From Paramacrobiotus metropolitanus (Eukaryota > Tardigrada > Eutardigrada > Parachela > Macrobiotidae): DNA of 64,000 bases. The translations under genes and the position numbers were made by a program. Location of the stretch: NCBI RefSeq assembly GCF_019649055.1, contig NW_026570230.1:1550001-1614000 (forward strand). Direction: 5' to 3'. The notes under the pieces were generated by a model, which was not told the origin of the DNA, did not search any database, and worked only from the letters and a program-made list of their open reading frames with translations. Positions within the stretch are counted from its first letter, which is position 1, and each line of letters begins with the position of its first letter. Below are positions 30,367-41,385 of this stretch, in pieces.

Positions 30367-31021
30367 CCTCTATATATTTATAATGACCCTTTGCAAAACA
30401 AAGCCAATACTATCCAGTACTTAAGTGCCGAGCGCGGATGCGCGAGGCTACCTTGTATTAAGTAATTTTTACGTCCATAAGGATCTACTTAGTGCTTCCT
30501 TGCTTAGTATCCACAGCAACCCACCTACGCACTTAGTACCTACCAATTGCCCGGTAGAAAAAATTATGCCAAAATTATTGATTGGATACACGATGGTCCA
30601 TATTGTTGCTGCAGGATAGTTTACAGCTACTACACCAACAGCCGTGTTGGGTGAAGCTGTACTGACTGACACAGTAACAACATCATACTAAAGGTCATAA
30701 TCACAAACATATGCGTTGATATTCTCAAGCTGGCCATTTTTGACGGCGTGTTTGTAAATGGGAACTAAAACACCATCTGATGGGCTGCTTCGGTTCCTGT
30801 ATAAGCTTTTACTGCCTGTGTTGGTTTTGGGTTTTATACTATTATCGTGTTGCATAATTATGTAAATGTCCGGATCATTATTCGTTATTGCAGCATTCTT
30901 AAGGGTTTAAGCAAAGCTTAAGGGTTTAAGCAAAGCTTTAGGTTTAAATTAAGCACTGTAGAACGTAGCAGTAATGAATAATGACCCGGCCTGGAGATTT
31001 ACTCATGATGCGCTGTTAGGC

Positions 31022-31066
31022 TGCACACTGCGGTTCCCTAACACTGTCAGGGAACCGCAGTGTGCA
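31022..31066. repeat. Perfect 18-bp-arm hairpin, 9-nt loop
   Basis: Arms 31022-31039 and 31049-31066 are exact reverse complements (TGCACACTGCGGTTCCCT and its complement). The short stem argues against a typical animal microRNA precursor, but the sequence would fold strongly. Confidence 0.7.
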
Positions 31067-31689
31067 TAGCAATACACTATTTTGTTTGGTGATTACAAAA
31101 ACAATTTAAAAAAGTGGATTCATTACTTAAGAACGTTTTCTTGACGCTTGATGCTTGGTAATACAGAAAATGACGATACGTAACTGGCGATTACAAATGG
31201 AGATAACTCATCCGCGAGAAATGGCCCAGGTGTTTTTCAAACGTTTGTATGTCCTGACAGACACTTTAACCAAGGACTTATTAAGTACAAGATCTATACT
31301 ACGCGCGGCGCCCCATAGTTTTGAGATCTCTACAACCATAAAACTTCTGGAAAAACGGGCAACGCCATTAGATCCGGGATAGTTCAGAAGTGGCCGGCAT
31401 GTGTTTTTTTTATGAAAATATCGAGCCGGCATCAAGACCAGATTGATCCAACCCATCTTAAAGGTCACCTTGAAACTTAGAAATATTTGCCTAGATACAA
31501 TACAAAATACCAATTGACATAATTATTACACTAATTAAACCGAAAAATAAATAATTTATTGTACTTATTCAAACACTCGCGTTATTCAAACATTGCTGCC
31601 GGTGTTGCCGAGCTCGAAACACGTTTAAAATCAACCGATATAAATGTAAAAATATCAAATATAAAATCAATACGAAAAATCACTGGACG

Positions 31690-32640
31690 AGTGAATGACC
31701 GAAACACTATCACCGACCACTGAACGGAATCTCTAGATGGGTGGGTGACCGAGCTACCACCACTGACCAGTAAGAAAAATCACTAGACAAGTGAGTGACC
31801 GAAACACCATAACTGCCCACAGAGCGGAATTTCTAGGTGAGTGAGTCATCGAGCGGGATTTGCTCTTGCTCACCTAACGGGCTCTGTGCACTGGACAGTA
31901 GTTGTAGCAGGGTCACTTCCTCACCTAGCGATTTTTCTTACTGGACAGGTGGAGCTCGGTCAGTCACTCACCTAGTGATTGTGCGTCAAAAAATCGCTAG
32001 GTGAGTGAGTGACCGAGCTACCCCCACTGTCCAGTGACCAGAACCCGTTAGGTGAAGGAATGACCGAGATACCACTACTGTCCAGTGCACAAACTCCGTT
32101 AAGTGATCTAGTGACCGAGCTGCCAATACTGTCCAGTGCATAGATCCCGTTAGGTAGATGGGTGACCGAGCTACCAATACTGTCCAGTGCACAGAGCCCG
32201 TTAGGTGAGCGGGTGACCGAGCTACCACTACTGTCCAGTGCACAGAGCCCGTTAGGTGAGCGGGTGACAGAGCTACCACTACTGTCCAGTGCACAGAGCC
32301 CGTTAGGTGAACGCGTGGCCGAGCTACTACTACTGTCCAGTGCACGAACTCCGTTAAGTGATCTAGTGACCGACGTACCACTACTGTCCAGTGCACAAAC
32401 TCCGTTAAGTGATCTAGGGACCGAGCTACCACTATTGTCCAGCGCATAAACTCCATTAAGTGATCTAGTGACCGAGTTACCACTACTGTCCAGCGAATAG
32501 ATCCCGTTAGGTAGATGGGTGACCGAGCTACCAATGCTATCCAGTGCACAGAGCCCTTTAGATGAACGTATGACCAAGCTGCAATATTACTGAGCAAAAT
32601 AGAACAGGGCCCGCTAAGTTCTTAGTGGGTGATTATCTAG
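31690..32640. repeat. 51-bp minisatellite with an internally inverted section
   Basis: About twelve units of 51 bp (core CTACTGTCCAGTGCACAGAG, then CCCGTTAGGTGAGCGGGTGA) run from about 31985 to 32600. A section at about 31865-31980 carries the same unit in reverse, and older variants fill 31690-31860. Because 51 is a multiple of three, open frames arise on both strands, up to 203 codons, encoding 17-residue repeats. There is no start context, splice signal or domain to suggest a real protein, so I read it as non-coding. Confidence 0.85.
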
Positions 32641-34413
32641 CACCATTGTCCAGTCTTAGCGTCCTTTTAGTTTGTAATGTGGTACTCCCGTGGGTGATTA
32701 GATTCGGATGGTTTTTCGCTACGAAAATTTAATAAAAAATGATCTGTAAAGTCAAAGTAATTGCGTTCGACTGCACGAAATCAAAACATCCATTTTTTTA
32801 TAAAATTTTTGTTATCGGGCTCTTCAGATTTATCCGTTCTAAGTTAACAATCCGTAAACCGGTCTAGGAGTTTAGAACCCAAGATACGCGGAGGCGAAGC
32901 CGAGGCTGTTTCTTGTATAGGATATTATCTCGTATATACCTCACTTTCACTTTTGAAATTTTCTAAGAATTAAAGAAGTGGATTTGGAAAAAGCGATTCC
33001 ATACATCCAGATTTTTTAACAGTTCTCAACAATCGACATCATATAAGATCCACCACAGAATATAAAACGGCATTTCAATCCGATTTGTGCCTGTTAAAAT
33101 ACCCCTGGCACAAAGGATTGCAGCATAATCAATTCGCGCGTAGCGGTACGTTTGCAGTTGTGCTCACGACCAAGAAAACAGTAGAACAAAATGTTCGCTC
33201 CAGTGAGCAGCTGGCCTCCTATGCGCTCCCAAGGATGGAGAGCATTGATGTGTTTGCTGATCATTTTGATTAGTTTTTTCCAGCGCAGACTAACAGTCTT
33301 ATTGTTATGTAAAAAGTACTAGAGTATGTTATTACAGCATACAGGCATGAGTAAATGCAAAATGACTTAATTCCGTCTTTACTGTACAGTATTTAGTGCA
33401 TGGTTACGCTTCTTTTCACGTAACGTACACGGTTAGAGGAATTTACAATTCACAACGTTTGAAGGGTCTGTACAGCGCAGACTCGCAGGAAATAAAAATT
33501 TTGTTTTTAACTAATCCTTTGCGCAAATATAGCAGAAATGTTTATATACAATGCTACAGCACTTGCTATTGGCCGTGGTCATTCATTCAGAATACCTACA
33601 ATAGCTGGTTTCACATCCCTTTCAGTACAGTAACTAATTTTCAGCGCGGTTGCTTACACGATCATAAAGCAAAAAGCTACAGAAATTTTATAAAAGGAAC
33701 TGGAGAATTCCGACTGCTGAGGTCAATGCGCATGTTTCTTGGGCTTAATTAAAAATGAGAGCATCCTGTCATGGCTGAAGTTATCATGATGCCCTTTAAA
33801 ATTGAAACAAACTATGTTGAGAGATTGTGAGAAATAGTTTTTTTGTACCAACACTTTTTGACGGAAATGGCGATCTCATTACCATTTTCGCGCGCACGGC
33901 AGTTTAGTTCATTCACTACAAACCTGCCACAGTATCTAAAACTTCCCACACGTACGCGTACTTCGAGTAAAACTATAACATCCAAAATAGTTTTGTTTGT
34001 ACCGGTCACCAGTAACTTGTAAACGTAAGCTGTTTATTCTGACCAGAAACCAGTGAAAACGGGATCAGCATCTGCATTATTATTCGAAACAAAGCCTAGA
34101 ATCATTTCTTTATTACACATTGAAATCTCGAGAGCGTTTCAGAGCAATTCTCGTATCCTGCTAAAATTTGGGAAGCCGGGTTTATTGACATTACCGTCAA
34201 ATAAGGCAGTTACTATTTACATACCATACTTACCTGTTCTTCCAAATTTAAACAAATGCGTCCAATAGTTATCGATTTTGCAGTATTTCCGCTTACAATG
34301 AGGATTGCACCAGTATACTTGTTCGATTCCAGTAAAGGTTTTCCAGATATTAGCAGTCGTTTCCTTAAATCTAGATCTAGTTATGATTTCTTGATGGTAA
34401 GCTTCTCGTTGCG
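32641..34413. other. Gene-free region upstream of the receptor pair
   Basis: A motif near 32888-32925 (GCGGAGGCGAAGCCGAGGC followed by CTTGTAT) resembles those at 29585-29615 and 30426-30456. The open frame at 33396-33752 has no domain, signal or splice support. The promoter of the first receptor should lie in the last kilobase, with no clear TATA box. Confidence 0.35.
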
Positions 34414-36124
34414 ATGCACAAGCACATCTCCACACCACTTAACATGCTTAATTTTTCAAACTGGAAGAGCCACAACGAGAAAATTAATAGCCACTTACAA
34501 CAGTTTCCTCTGCATCTGTATATTAAATATCTTCTCCATCCTGCGTTGAATTCAGCAGAACATGCCAAATTCTACAAGCACCCGACCGCGAATAAAACCA
34601 GCTCGTTGTTATTGCGCCTTCAAAACGTTTTTACTGTACGATACTTGCTGTGTAGTTTATGGATAGTCATATTTGCTATGGATATAGCAGATTCCATTCT
34701 CAGTCATGACTATCAGTCTGGATATCTCCAAAGCCGACAAAAGCTGGTGATTGTCAACATGTTGGCATATCTGGACTCCCAGTTTACCTTCTGGTTCACC
34801 GCAAGCGTAACCGTGACCTTTGTAATCTGGGCACCTAAGATTGTGAGTTTTCTTGTATCTGCAATCTCCATTTCGGAAACTCTGCAAGAAAGTTTATGCA
34901 AAGACAAATACAGTGCAAAACACAAATACCTCAATTGCTTCGTGTACGGTTTGATGGGATTAACGACTGCCAGATGCGCAAAGGGTCTATTTACCATATA
35001 CACTACAATGGATCCACATAAAACCACTTCTTACGCGTTTTGGACGTTTTCGGTGCAGACAGCACAAACCATTGTGCATGTGCTGATGCTAGTAAACCGT
35101 GTGGCGTTGTTTCCGATGATCGGCTTTGTATGTTATTGTTGTATGCTGTATCGGGATTGCTGCAGGCTTTTAAAATCATTGGTTAAAAGACTTAATATCC
35201 TAAGCGCAAACACGGAATGCGGTGGTCCCAAATTTGCGGAAGCTGTGCGGGAAGTAATGATTAAGGAAACAGCGGTTTTCCATTTATTAGTGCAGCTGAA
35301 TGATTGTTTCGCACCGACTGTGTTACTTGTTATCTTGAACTGTATCCTGGAGCTTCTCGCTTTTGCCGGAGAGTGGTATGTTTTATCGCCAGCAACGTTT
35401 TCGGACTTATTGGGGTTTTTCTTATATCCTGTGTGCGTGGTTGTAATGCTGTTATCCGTCTTGGTCTTTTGCGTGGCAGTGGATGAAGAGGTATAAATCG
35501 TATTATTTTATAGATGTCCGAAATTTTACGTTAAAAAATCTATCATATTCTGTACATAGTATTTGTAGAGTATAAAATTTTGTATATTAAGTATTGGAAT
35601 TAAGGGGCACAAAGTGCTGGAGGCCTGGAATCAGCTTGCCACAGACAGGAAAAACGCCAAGCAGACAATAGAAGAAACCGACCTTTTGGAGTTTATTGTT
35701 CAGAGAGCAGCTTTGCGTAGCTACGGTATCGTTATTGGTGGATGTGCTTATATTAACCGTCCATTTGTGACTACTGTAAGTAAGCAAGTATCGTATCTTA
35801 TATTACAGTAATCCTACGGCTTCCTACCGGAAAAATGCTCTATTATTGCGCTTAAAAACACATGGGTCAACTTAAATACAGTAGACTGCGTTTCGTGTTT
35901 GGTAAAGTTACCATTAGTATAGTTTGAAGAAACTGTATTCTAACTTCTAATGCGCAGTTCTTATTTTGAATTTTAATCCAAACTCGCACCTGTAATAATA
36001 GGCATCTTACGCCGGTTAACGTGCTCTACATACGAGTATTTTGCAGGTTGTGGCTGCATATGCCGGATTCATCTGCTTCCTGCTAGAGCGCGTGGAAAAC
36101 ATTTGTCTTGAGGGAGCTTCGTAA
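34414..36124 (+). CDS. Seven-transmembrane gustatory-receptor-like protein 1
   Basis: Three phase-0 exons: 34414-35490, about 35605-35775 and 36047-36124 (TAA), about 441 residues. Hydrophobic segments, by residue: about 76-96, 110-150 (a long double-length block), 173-195, 205-245, 295-318, 325-350, and a last one encoded by exon 3 (V-V-A-A-Y-A-G-F-I-C-F-L). A cytoplasmic N-terminus, a long fourth segment followed by a C-C-rich loop, a conserved L-N-x-x-F before the fifth, and short 3' exons interrupting the C-terminal half match the insect gustatory-receptor-like superfamily. Its TYhhhhhQF signature in the last segment is absent. The paralogue at 37892-39601 shares all exon borders. The acceptor of exon 2 is weak and could lie slightly downstream. 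A ligand-gated chemosensory channel is the family expectation; the ligand is unknown. Confidence 0.75.
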
Positions 36125-37891
36125 CCAAAAAAAAGAATTTTCTTCATTGCAGTGCAAAAGAAAGTACGCATAGTAATGTGGCAAGAGCATTTGCAGAGAG
36201 CCAGAGAATACCTGGCAGATAAGCGCTGAAGGCGAACGCATTTGCACAGCAGTTAAGAAAATTAATGATAAAGGATCTTCACGATATTTTACGAGTCCAG
36301 TGACCTGTGTAGACGCGGTACGCAAAGAATCGAGGTGACAAACCCGTTAAAAGAGTCAAACCTGTATAATCTGTCGTGCAATATATTTGTAAGCCGTTGT
36401 ATGCTGTTAATATACCACTTCCCAGACCACGACCAGTCGGAGGAATAGAGCGACTCTTAATCTCAAGTTCTTGTGTATTTCATGGAGCGGAAGGTTAAGG
36501 ATGTTGATGTACAAGTATGAGATGAAATGCGAGGATGAAGAAGAAGTCAGGAACCCGGAACCCTGCTGAAAGACACGAAAGGAAAACACAAGAGAGATGC
36601 GTGAAGTTATACGTTACCTGTCCGACGCTAGATGGTAGCTGAAGCGTATGAGAAATCTATCAACCTGGCGCTACAGGGCATGATGATCGAAGGGACCGAA
36701 AGGTCAAGGCAAAATCAAGTGGGATCAAGTGGGTAACCTATTACGTCACGAGACTATCCGATGATGATAATGCACGTCGACGAAGTAGAGGAATGACCCC
36801 TGACAATAGGTGAAAGGTCACCCAGAGGTCAGTTTGAACAGCCTCACTTGGAAAGAGAAGACCAGAGCAAAAGCCTGAAGTTAATCAGATCGAGTACAAG
36901 ACTCTACTTTTGTTGGGATTACAACTCTTGACATTTGTGTGGGCGACGAGCGCCTTATATAGCCCTGGGCACCGCAAGTGCTGGCTCTTCGTACACGCAG
37001 GTACGGATCTGAGAACAATAGGGATCTAAACTCTAGCCAATAGAAGACATCTGTGGACACGTGGACTAATCACACCGCTGCATCACTACACGTGGACTAA
37101 TGAGAACATGAGGTCAACTAATACACTAGAACAATAGGTTGAGCTACGTCATCGAAGCGCGGTCAAGTCGAAATGGCAAGTCGCGGTCAAAGTTCTCTGT
37201 TGGGGATTTCTAAGAAGTCGATACTCGGAGTCGCGGTCATGACTCGCGTAGAAGCTGTAGTAAAGCCTAGGCCGTAGTTGTAGGGGTAGAAGTAGTAACG
37301 TAGTACCGATGTGTACTAAGGGACGCCAGTACACGTCAAATCAGTAAGCAAAAACATAATTAACGGTCGTAACTATCGTATAAACAACTTTTGGAGGTAT
37401 AAACAACTTTATTATAAAAAACAAATAAATTTTTAACGTCTACAATATTTTTTGAGTCTGTGGTTGCATAATATACAGATATGCAACGGCTAGAATACGG
37501 TATTAAATATTAATTCATGACCAAGGTTTTACACTTGCAAAACTGTTGGGCTGTATGTAATATGAGTCGTGGCAAGGTTCATCAACACACATTTTCATTG
37601 ATTGCGAATTTGCGCGCAGATCCCGGATACGATTTCCATAATAAAGAGGAAATAAAATGTAAGGCAAACAAAAAACTGTCAAAGCACTTTGCATTAGTCG
37701 AACTCATATTTCCGCTCCTCGAGACCGGATTGTATAAAAACCGAAAAATCCATATCGAACGTTAACTCAAACCCACGTAAAGATGCTTATTCCGACGCTG
37801 CATGTATGTATGTTGTCCTAAAGCTGGGCAAAGGAAGCTTTGTCTGCAACCCTAGCTATTCTCCCGTTTTTTTTAAAAGCCCAGTTTCAAA
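36125..37891. other. Spacer between the two receptor genes, with a compositionally distinct block
   Basis: From about 36410 to 37350 the sequence is more GC- and purine-rich than its neighbours and lacks the usual AT tracts. It contains a TATATAG near 36957 and repeated short motifs (CACGTGGACTAAT twice near 37056-37105). It may be a mobile-element remnant, for instance part of an LTR, but I find no terminal repeats or coding domains. Confidence 0.3.
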
Positions 37892-39601
37892 ATGACTTTT
37901 ACATCACACGAATTTTTTTCGAAAAACTTTGATAAAAAAGAGAAGAGAATTTCAACAGTACGACGAGCATCTTTCCAGAATTTAGCTGATTGGCTGCACT
38001 ACTGTCCTACGAAATGTTATGTCTGCTTTGTCCTGGGATTCAGTAATGGTTCCACTAAGCTTTCACGACACCGCCACTATCTGGGAGCCGCATGGGCAAT
38101 CGTCTTCCTTGTGGATATGGTGGACTATTTCATCAATGCAGAATATCCTGTCAGTGCTGGCGATAAGCACAACGGCGTCATTGTCAACGTGCTGTACTTC
38201 CTTAAAACACAAGTATTGTATTGGTCAGCGGCCAGTGCGACACTGGCCGTCTCTTTCGCTGCTTCTAAGATTCTGCACTCTGTCGCCACAATAGCACACC
38301 TCCTAAGCGCACTGTGTATGACATGTAATACACGCGATTCGCATATATATAGAACCGTTCGAAAGAAAACCGCTTATATAATGGTGATTGCCACCTTGGC
38401 TGCCGGAGTGCGGGCATTACGGACGGACATCAAAATCTTTACACACTTATCATCCAGCGACCGTATATTATTTTTGGTTTGGAATTTTCACGCACAGTTC
38501 CTGCATACTGTCCATCAAACGTTCATATTATTAAGCAAAATATGTGTCGTACCGTTATCCGTTTTCTTTTGTGGCTGCTGTCTGCTGTTTAATGAATGCT
38601 GCCACTGCCTAAATCGTCTAATTGACAATCTAACTGGAGAAGCCCAGAACGAAACGTCTGGAAAATTTACAGCCAGAGCCCGTAGTTTAATGGGACAGGA
38701 GACGGAATTAATCAGCGCTCTGGCTGATATCAACAGAGCTTTTTCCATATTGGCGCTGATTCTTATCGCCAACTGCTTATTAGAATTGGTGTCGGATGCG
38801 GGAGAATACTTTGCCAGGGATCCTGCTACGTTGGAGGAGTTGTTTGGTTTCTTTCTTGATCCTGTTCGATCCTGTGTCATACTGTTGTCGGTTATTGTGT
38901 GCGCGGTAAAATTTCAGGAAAGCGTAAGTGAAAGGTCACAGGCAGGTAGTTTCTGTTGTATATTTTCATGGATGAGTTAATAATCGTAATATAAACTTCC
39001 AAATTTACGATTACGTACCATTCTTGGTATATTGCTACACTAATACAGCATGTACAATACGTATACGGTATACATGTGTACATACATGGACTGCTTTAAT
39101 AGTGCTTACAAAACTTTAATAACGTCGTAGGGAGAAGAAACCACGCTGGCTTGGCAAGGGGTAGCAACCATACGTTACCAACTTCCACATGAAGTATGCA
39201 AGGTCCAGCTGATGTGAATCCTTAAATTTAGTTAACTAACGTGAAATTCGGATTAGGTTTCCTTTTTTTGCAGCTGCGAACCCATAACGAAATTGAACTG
39301 CTTCGTTTTATTTTGCAACGGTCAACAACACGAAACCATGCCCTTACTGTCGGAGGCTTTGCCCATATTTCTCGATCGTTTGCGATAACGGTATTCGACA
39401 AACAAAGCAATAAACTGTAAATAAACAAGTAAACTTGAAACTGTTTGACCAACATTGCAGGTTGTTGTTGGATACGCCGGGTTTATATGCTTCTTAATCG
39501 AGCGAGTGGAAAATGTCTGTCGTGGCGAACCTCGCAGTCAGCTTTTGGCTAACCACTCTACAGTGTCATCGCCATGGATTCTTCGAAACTTTACTAGCTA
39601 G
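37892..39601 (+). CDS. Seven-transmembrane gustatory-receptor-like protein 2 (tandem paralogue)
   Basis: Three phase-0 exons: 37892-38923, 39274-39390 and 39461-39601 (TAG), about 429 residues. Donors are GTAAGT and GTATTC; acceptors are TTTTGCAG and ATTGCAG. It aligns along its length with the receptor 1.8 kb upstream. Shared blocks include G-C-C-L-L-F with C-C-H-C-L after the fourth membrane segment, N-C-L-L-E-L then G-E-Y, P-A-T-x-x-E-L-x-G-F-F-L-x-P-V, and the last segment G-Y-A-G-F-I-C-F-L-x-E-R-V-E-N. The C-terminal tail is about 20 residues longer than in copy 1. It likewise lacks the TYhhhhhQF motif. Conserved splice sites and same-strand tandem order indicate a local duplication, and both copies appear intact. 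Confidence 0.77.
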
Positions 39602-41027
39602 AACATAGCACCATTGTCCAAACCGTCTTTTTTATTTGGACAACGATTGCGATACCTTTCACTTTATAGCCATTGCGATATCGTGAGTTGCAGATACAGA
39701 CACAAAACGTATGTAAGCTATATACGAGTATATTCCATTTCATTCACATCGGAAATTGACATCCAGACACATTTAAACGAATCGAATTATGTGTGTTAAT
39801 TTTTAAACTGTGCGGGTGAAATAATCAAGAATGTCTGTTAGCGGTATTTTGCCAAGAAAGCCGAAGAACTGATATTCCTTATATGTGACCGTGTGATGCT
39901 GCCGCAGTTGTCAGCTGTCAGAAATTTCTGACATCCGCTGCAGTATTAAAGCGGGTGGATACTAGGGTATACTTGGAAAAACTTTCTTCAGTGAGTTATT
40001 GTGTCTCAATTTTTAATAGAAAAAATAGAAATAGATGCTCAGTATAAAGCCTGACCTGCAGTACAGATAGGTAAGCTGTAAGCGTATACTGAACTTTCAT
40101 GTTTTTGTTCACGTACCGTTGTCAGCTCAAGGTCAAGTCTAAGTCAAACGCACTACGGTGTAACACAAAAACCAACGGTTAAACTATTTTACGGTATACG
40201 GTCGCACTGTCCAGACACCTGTGTACGGCCTTTATAGCACATAGAAAGCACAAAAATGACCGCCAGGAACTTTGTTAGCATAATATGATTATGAAACAGC
40301 GAAACGTTTAGCGGCAAGGCAGATTTATAATCCTGCTTTGCTTCAGAGATGGTACCGAAGAGGCGAAGGCAATACCGTCGTACAGTAAAAATCACTTTGT
40401 ACTCGTAATAAGTTTACCCAAATCCAATTCGTGCTCCGTGTAACTAAATCGATCTTATCTGCGCTCCGATGACCTTTTTATGTATTTTTATGTTCAGAGA
40501 GATAGCGCAATGCATTGAACGGTGTTTGCTAAACTGTTTCGTAATCGAGCACGTGAATTTATGTCCACTGTGTCTGTCCCAGAAGACCACATATAGGCTG
40601 ATGCAGCTGATTGACCCGCGTCATTTTGATTTGGAAAGCTGAACAATGGCTGATGCAGCGGAACCGTAATACACATATGTATGTATCTAATAAGATCTAT
40701 GTATATATAAGTTTAAAGACCAAGCTATACCTCTGTCTGCGTACTACGTACTACATTCGCCTCGCAGTCACCGTTAATTTTTAAAAAAGATTAAGTTAAA
40801 ATTTTTGAAAGTTTGGTTGTGTAGTTTACTTCTCTTCAAAACTTTAATAATAAAACCCTTTGAAAATTTAACAATCTTAGATGCATTATTTTTCTGGTCT
40901 CAAAGGTTGTGCTGAGGTAATCTGGCGCACTGATTTTAATACCATGCTGTACCTCTACAGTGTTATGCTTCCGGACGGTAATTGAAAAACGGAGAATATG
41001 GGCCGGAAGGAGTAACGCCGTGATACG
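39602..41027. other. Gene-free spacer after the receptor pair
   Basis: AT-rich; no coding frame, RNA gene or structured repeat that I can support. Confidence 0.3.
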
Positions 41028-41385
41028 GGACACTTACCGCATAATAGGAAAAATAAGTGGAGCGCGGTGCAGTCAATCTATTATAGCCTGGTGGACTGTT
41101 TACATTGTTGCTGTTTAACTGATTAATCGGCAGGCATTCGCCCTTGTGGACGTAATTCAATCTGCTCAACATGAATCTAACCCCACAACGACACATCCGC
41201 ATCCATATACGCCACAGAGTGTATATATCCCAGAAAGCATTGTTGCGAATCACTGAGTTCTTCCCATGTCCCGCCATCCCCAGCCATGCTGGGGTTAATT
41301 GAATTGCCTTTTCTCCTCGTATAAACCGGCGGGATGTCTGCATACATATAGGGTCAGGGCGTATTTTGCAACATCTGTTGGCCAA
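41028..41385 (-). CDS. Possible orphan exon on the minus strand, unrecognised
   Basis: A minus-strand frame runs from an ATG at 41385 to a strong GTAAGT donor at about 41027, staying open past it to a stop at 40963. The second half (N-Y-V-H-K-G-E-C, then S-P-P-G-Y-N-R, ending F-S-Y-Y-A) has the residue mix of real protein. No partner exon and no family are recognised. It could be a first or internal exon of an unplaced gene, or chance. Confidence 0.22.

Larger units (their letters stand above)
28590..30690 (-). pseudogene. Cadherin-like gene fragment, two exons recognisable, frameshifted
   Basis: Two minus-strand exons encode related cadherin-type repeats. The upstream one (30687-30544, or 30540) has a V-S-V opening, then N-T-A-V-G-V-V-A-V, and ends in F-S-T-G-Q. 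The downstream one (28898 to about 28594) first finishes one repeat (L-Y-N-V-V-V-R-A-S-N), passes a D-D-P-N linker, then opens the next with V-S-V, S-Q-V-G-A-V and a second S-T-G-Q-I. Its ends are both phase 1. A single base is missing near 28764-28773: the frame switches between D-D-P-N and F-P-Y-A-F-S. The exons do not join directly in phase, so at least one exon between them is missing or overwritten by repeats (29140-29800, 29966-30366). No further cadherin exon is seen on either side. The likely state is a decayed fragment; a live gene with large introns and a sequence error is the alternative. Confidence 0.55.

Noticed and set aside
31972-32597. Two overlapping minus-strand open frames of about 200 codons with 17-residue repeats
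   Set aside because: They are a by-product of a 51-bp tandem repeat; several frames are open at once and no start, signal or splice evidence exists.
33396-33752. 118-codon plus-strand open frame
   Set aside because: No domain, signal peptide or splice support.
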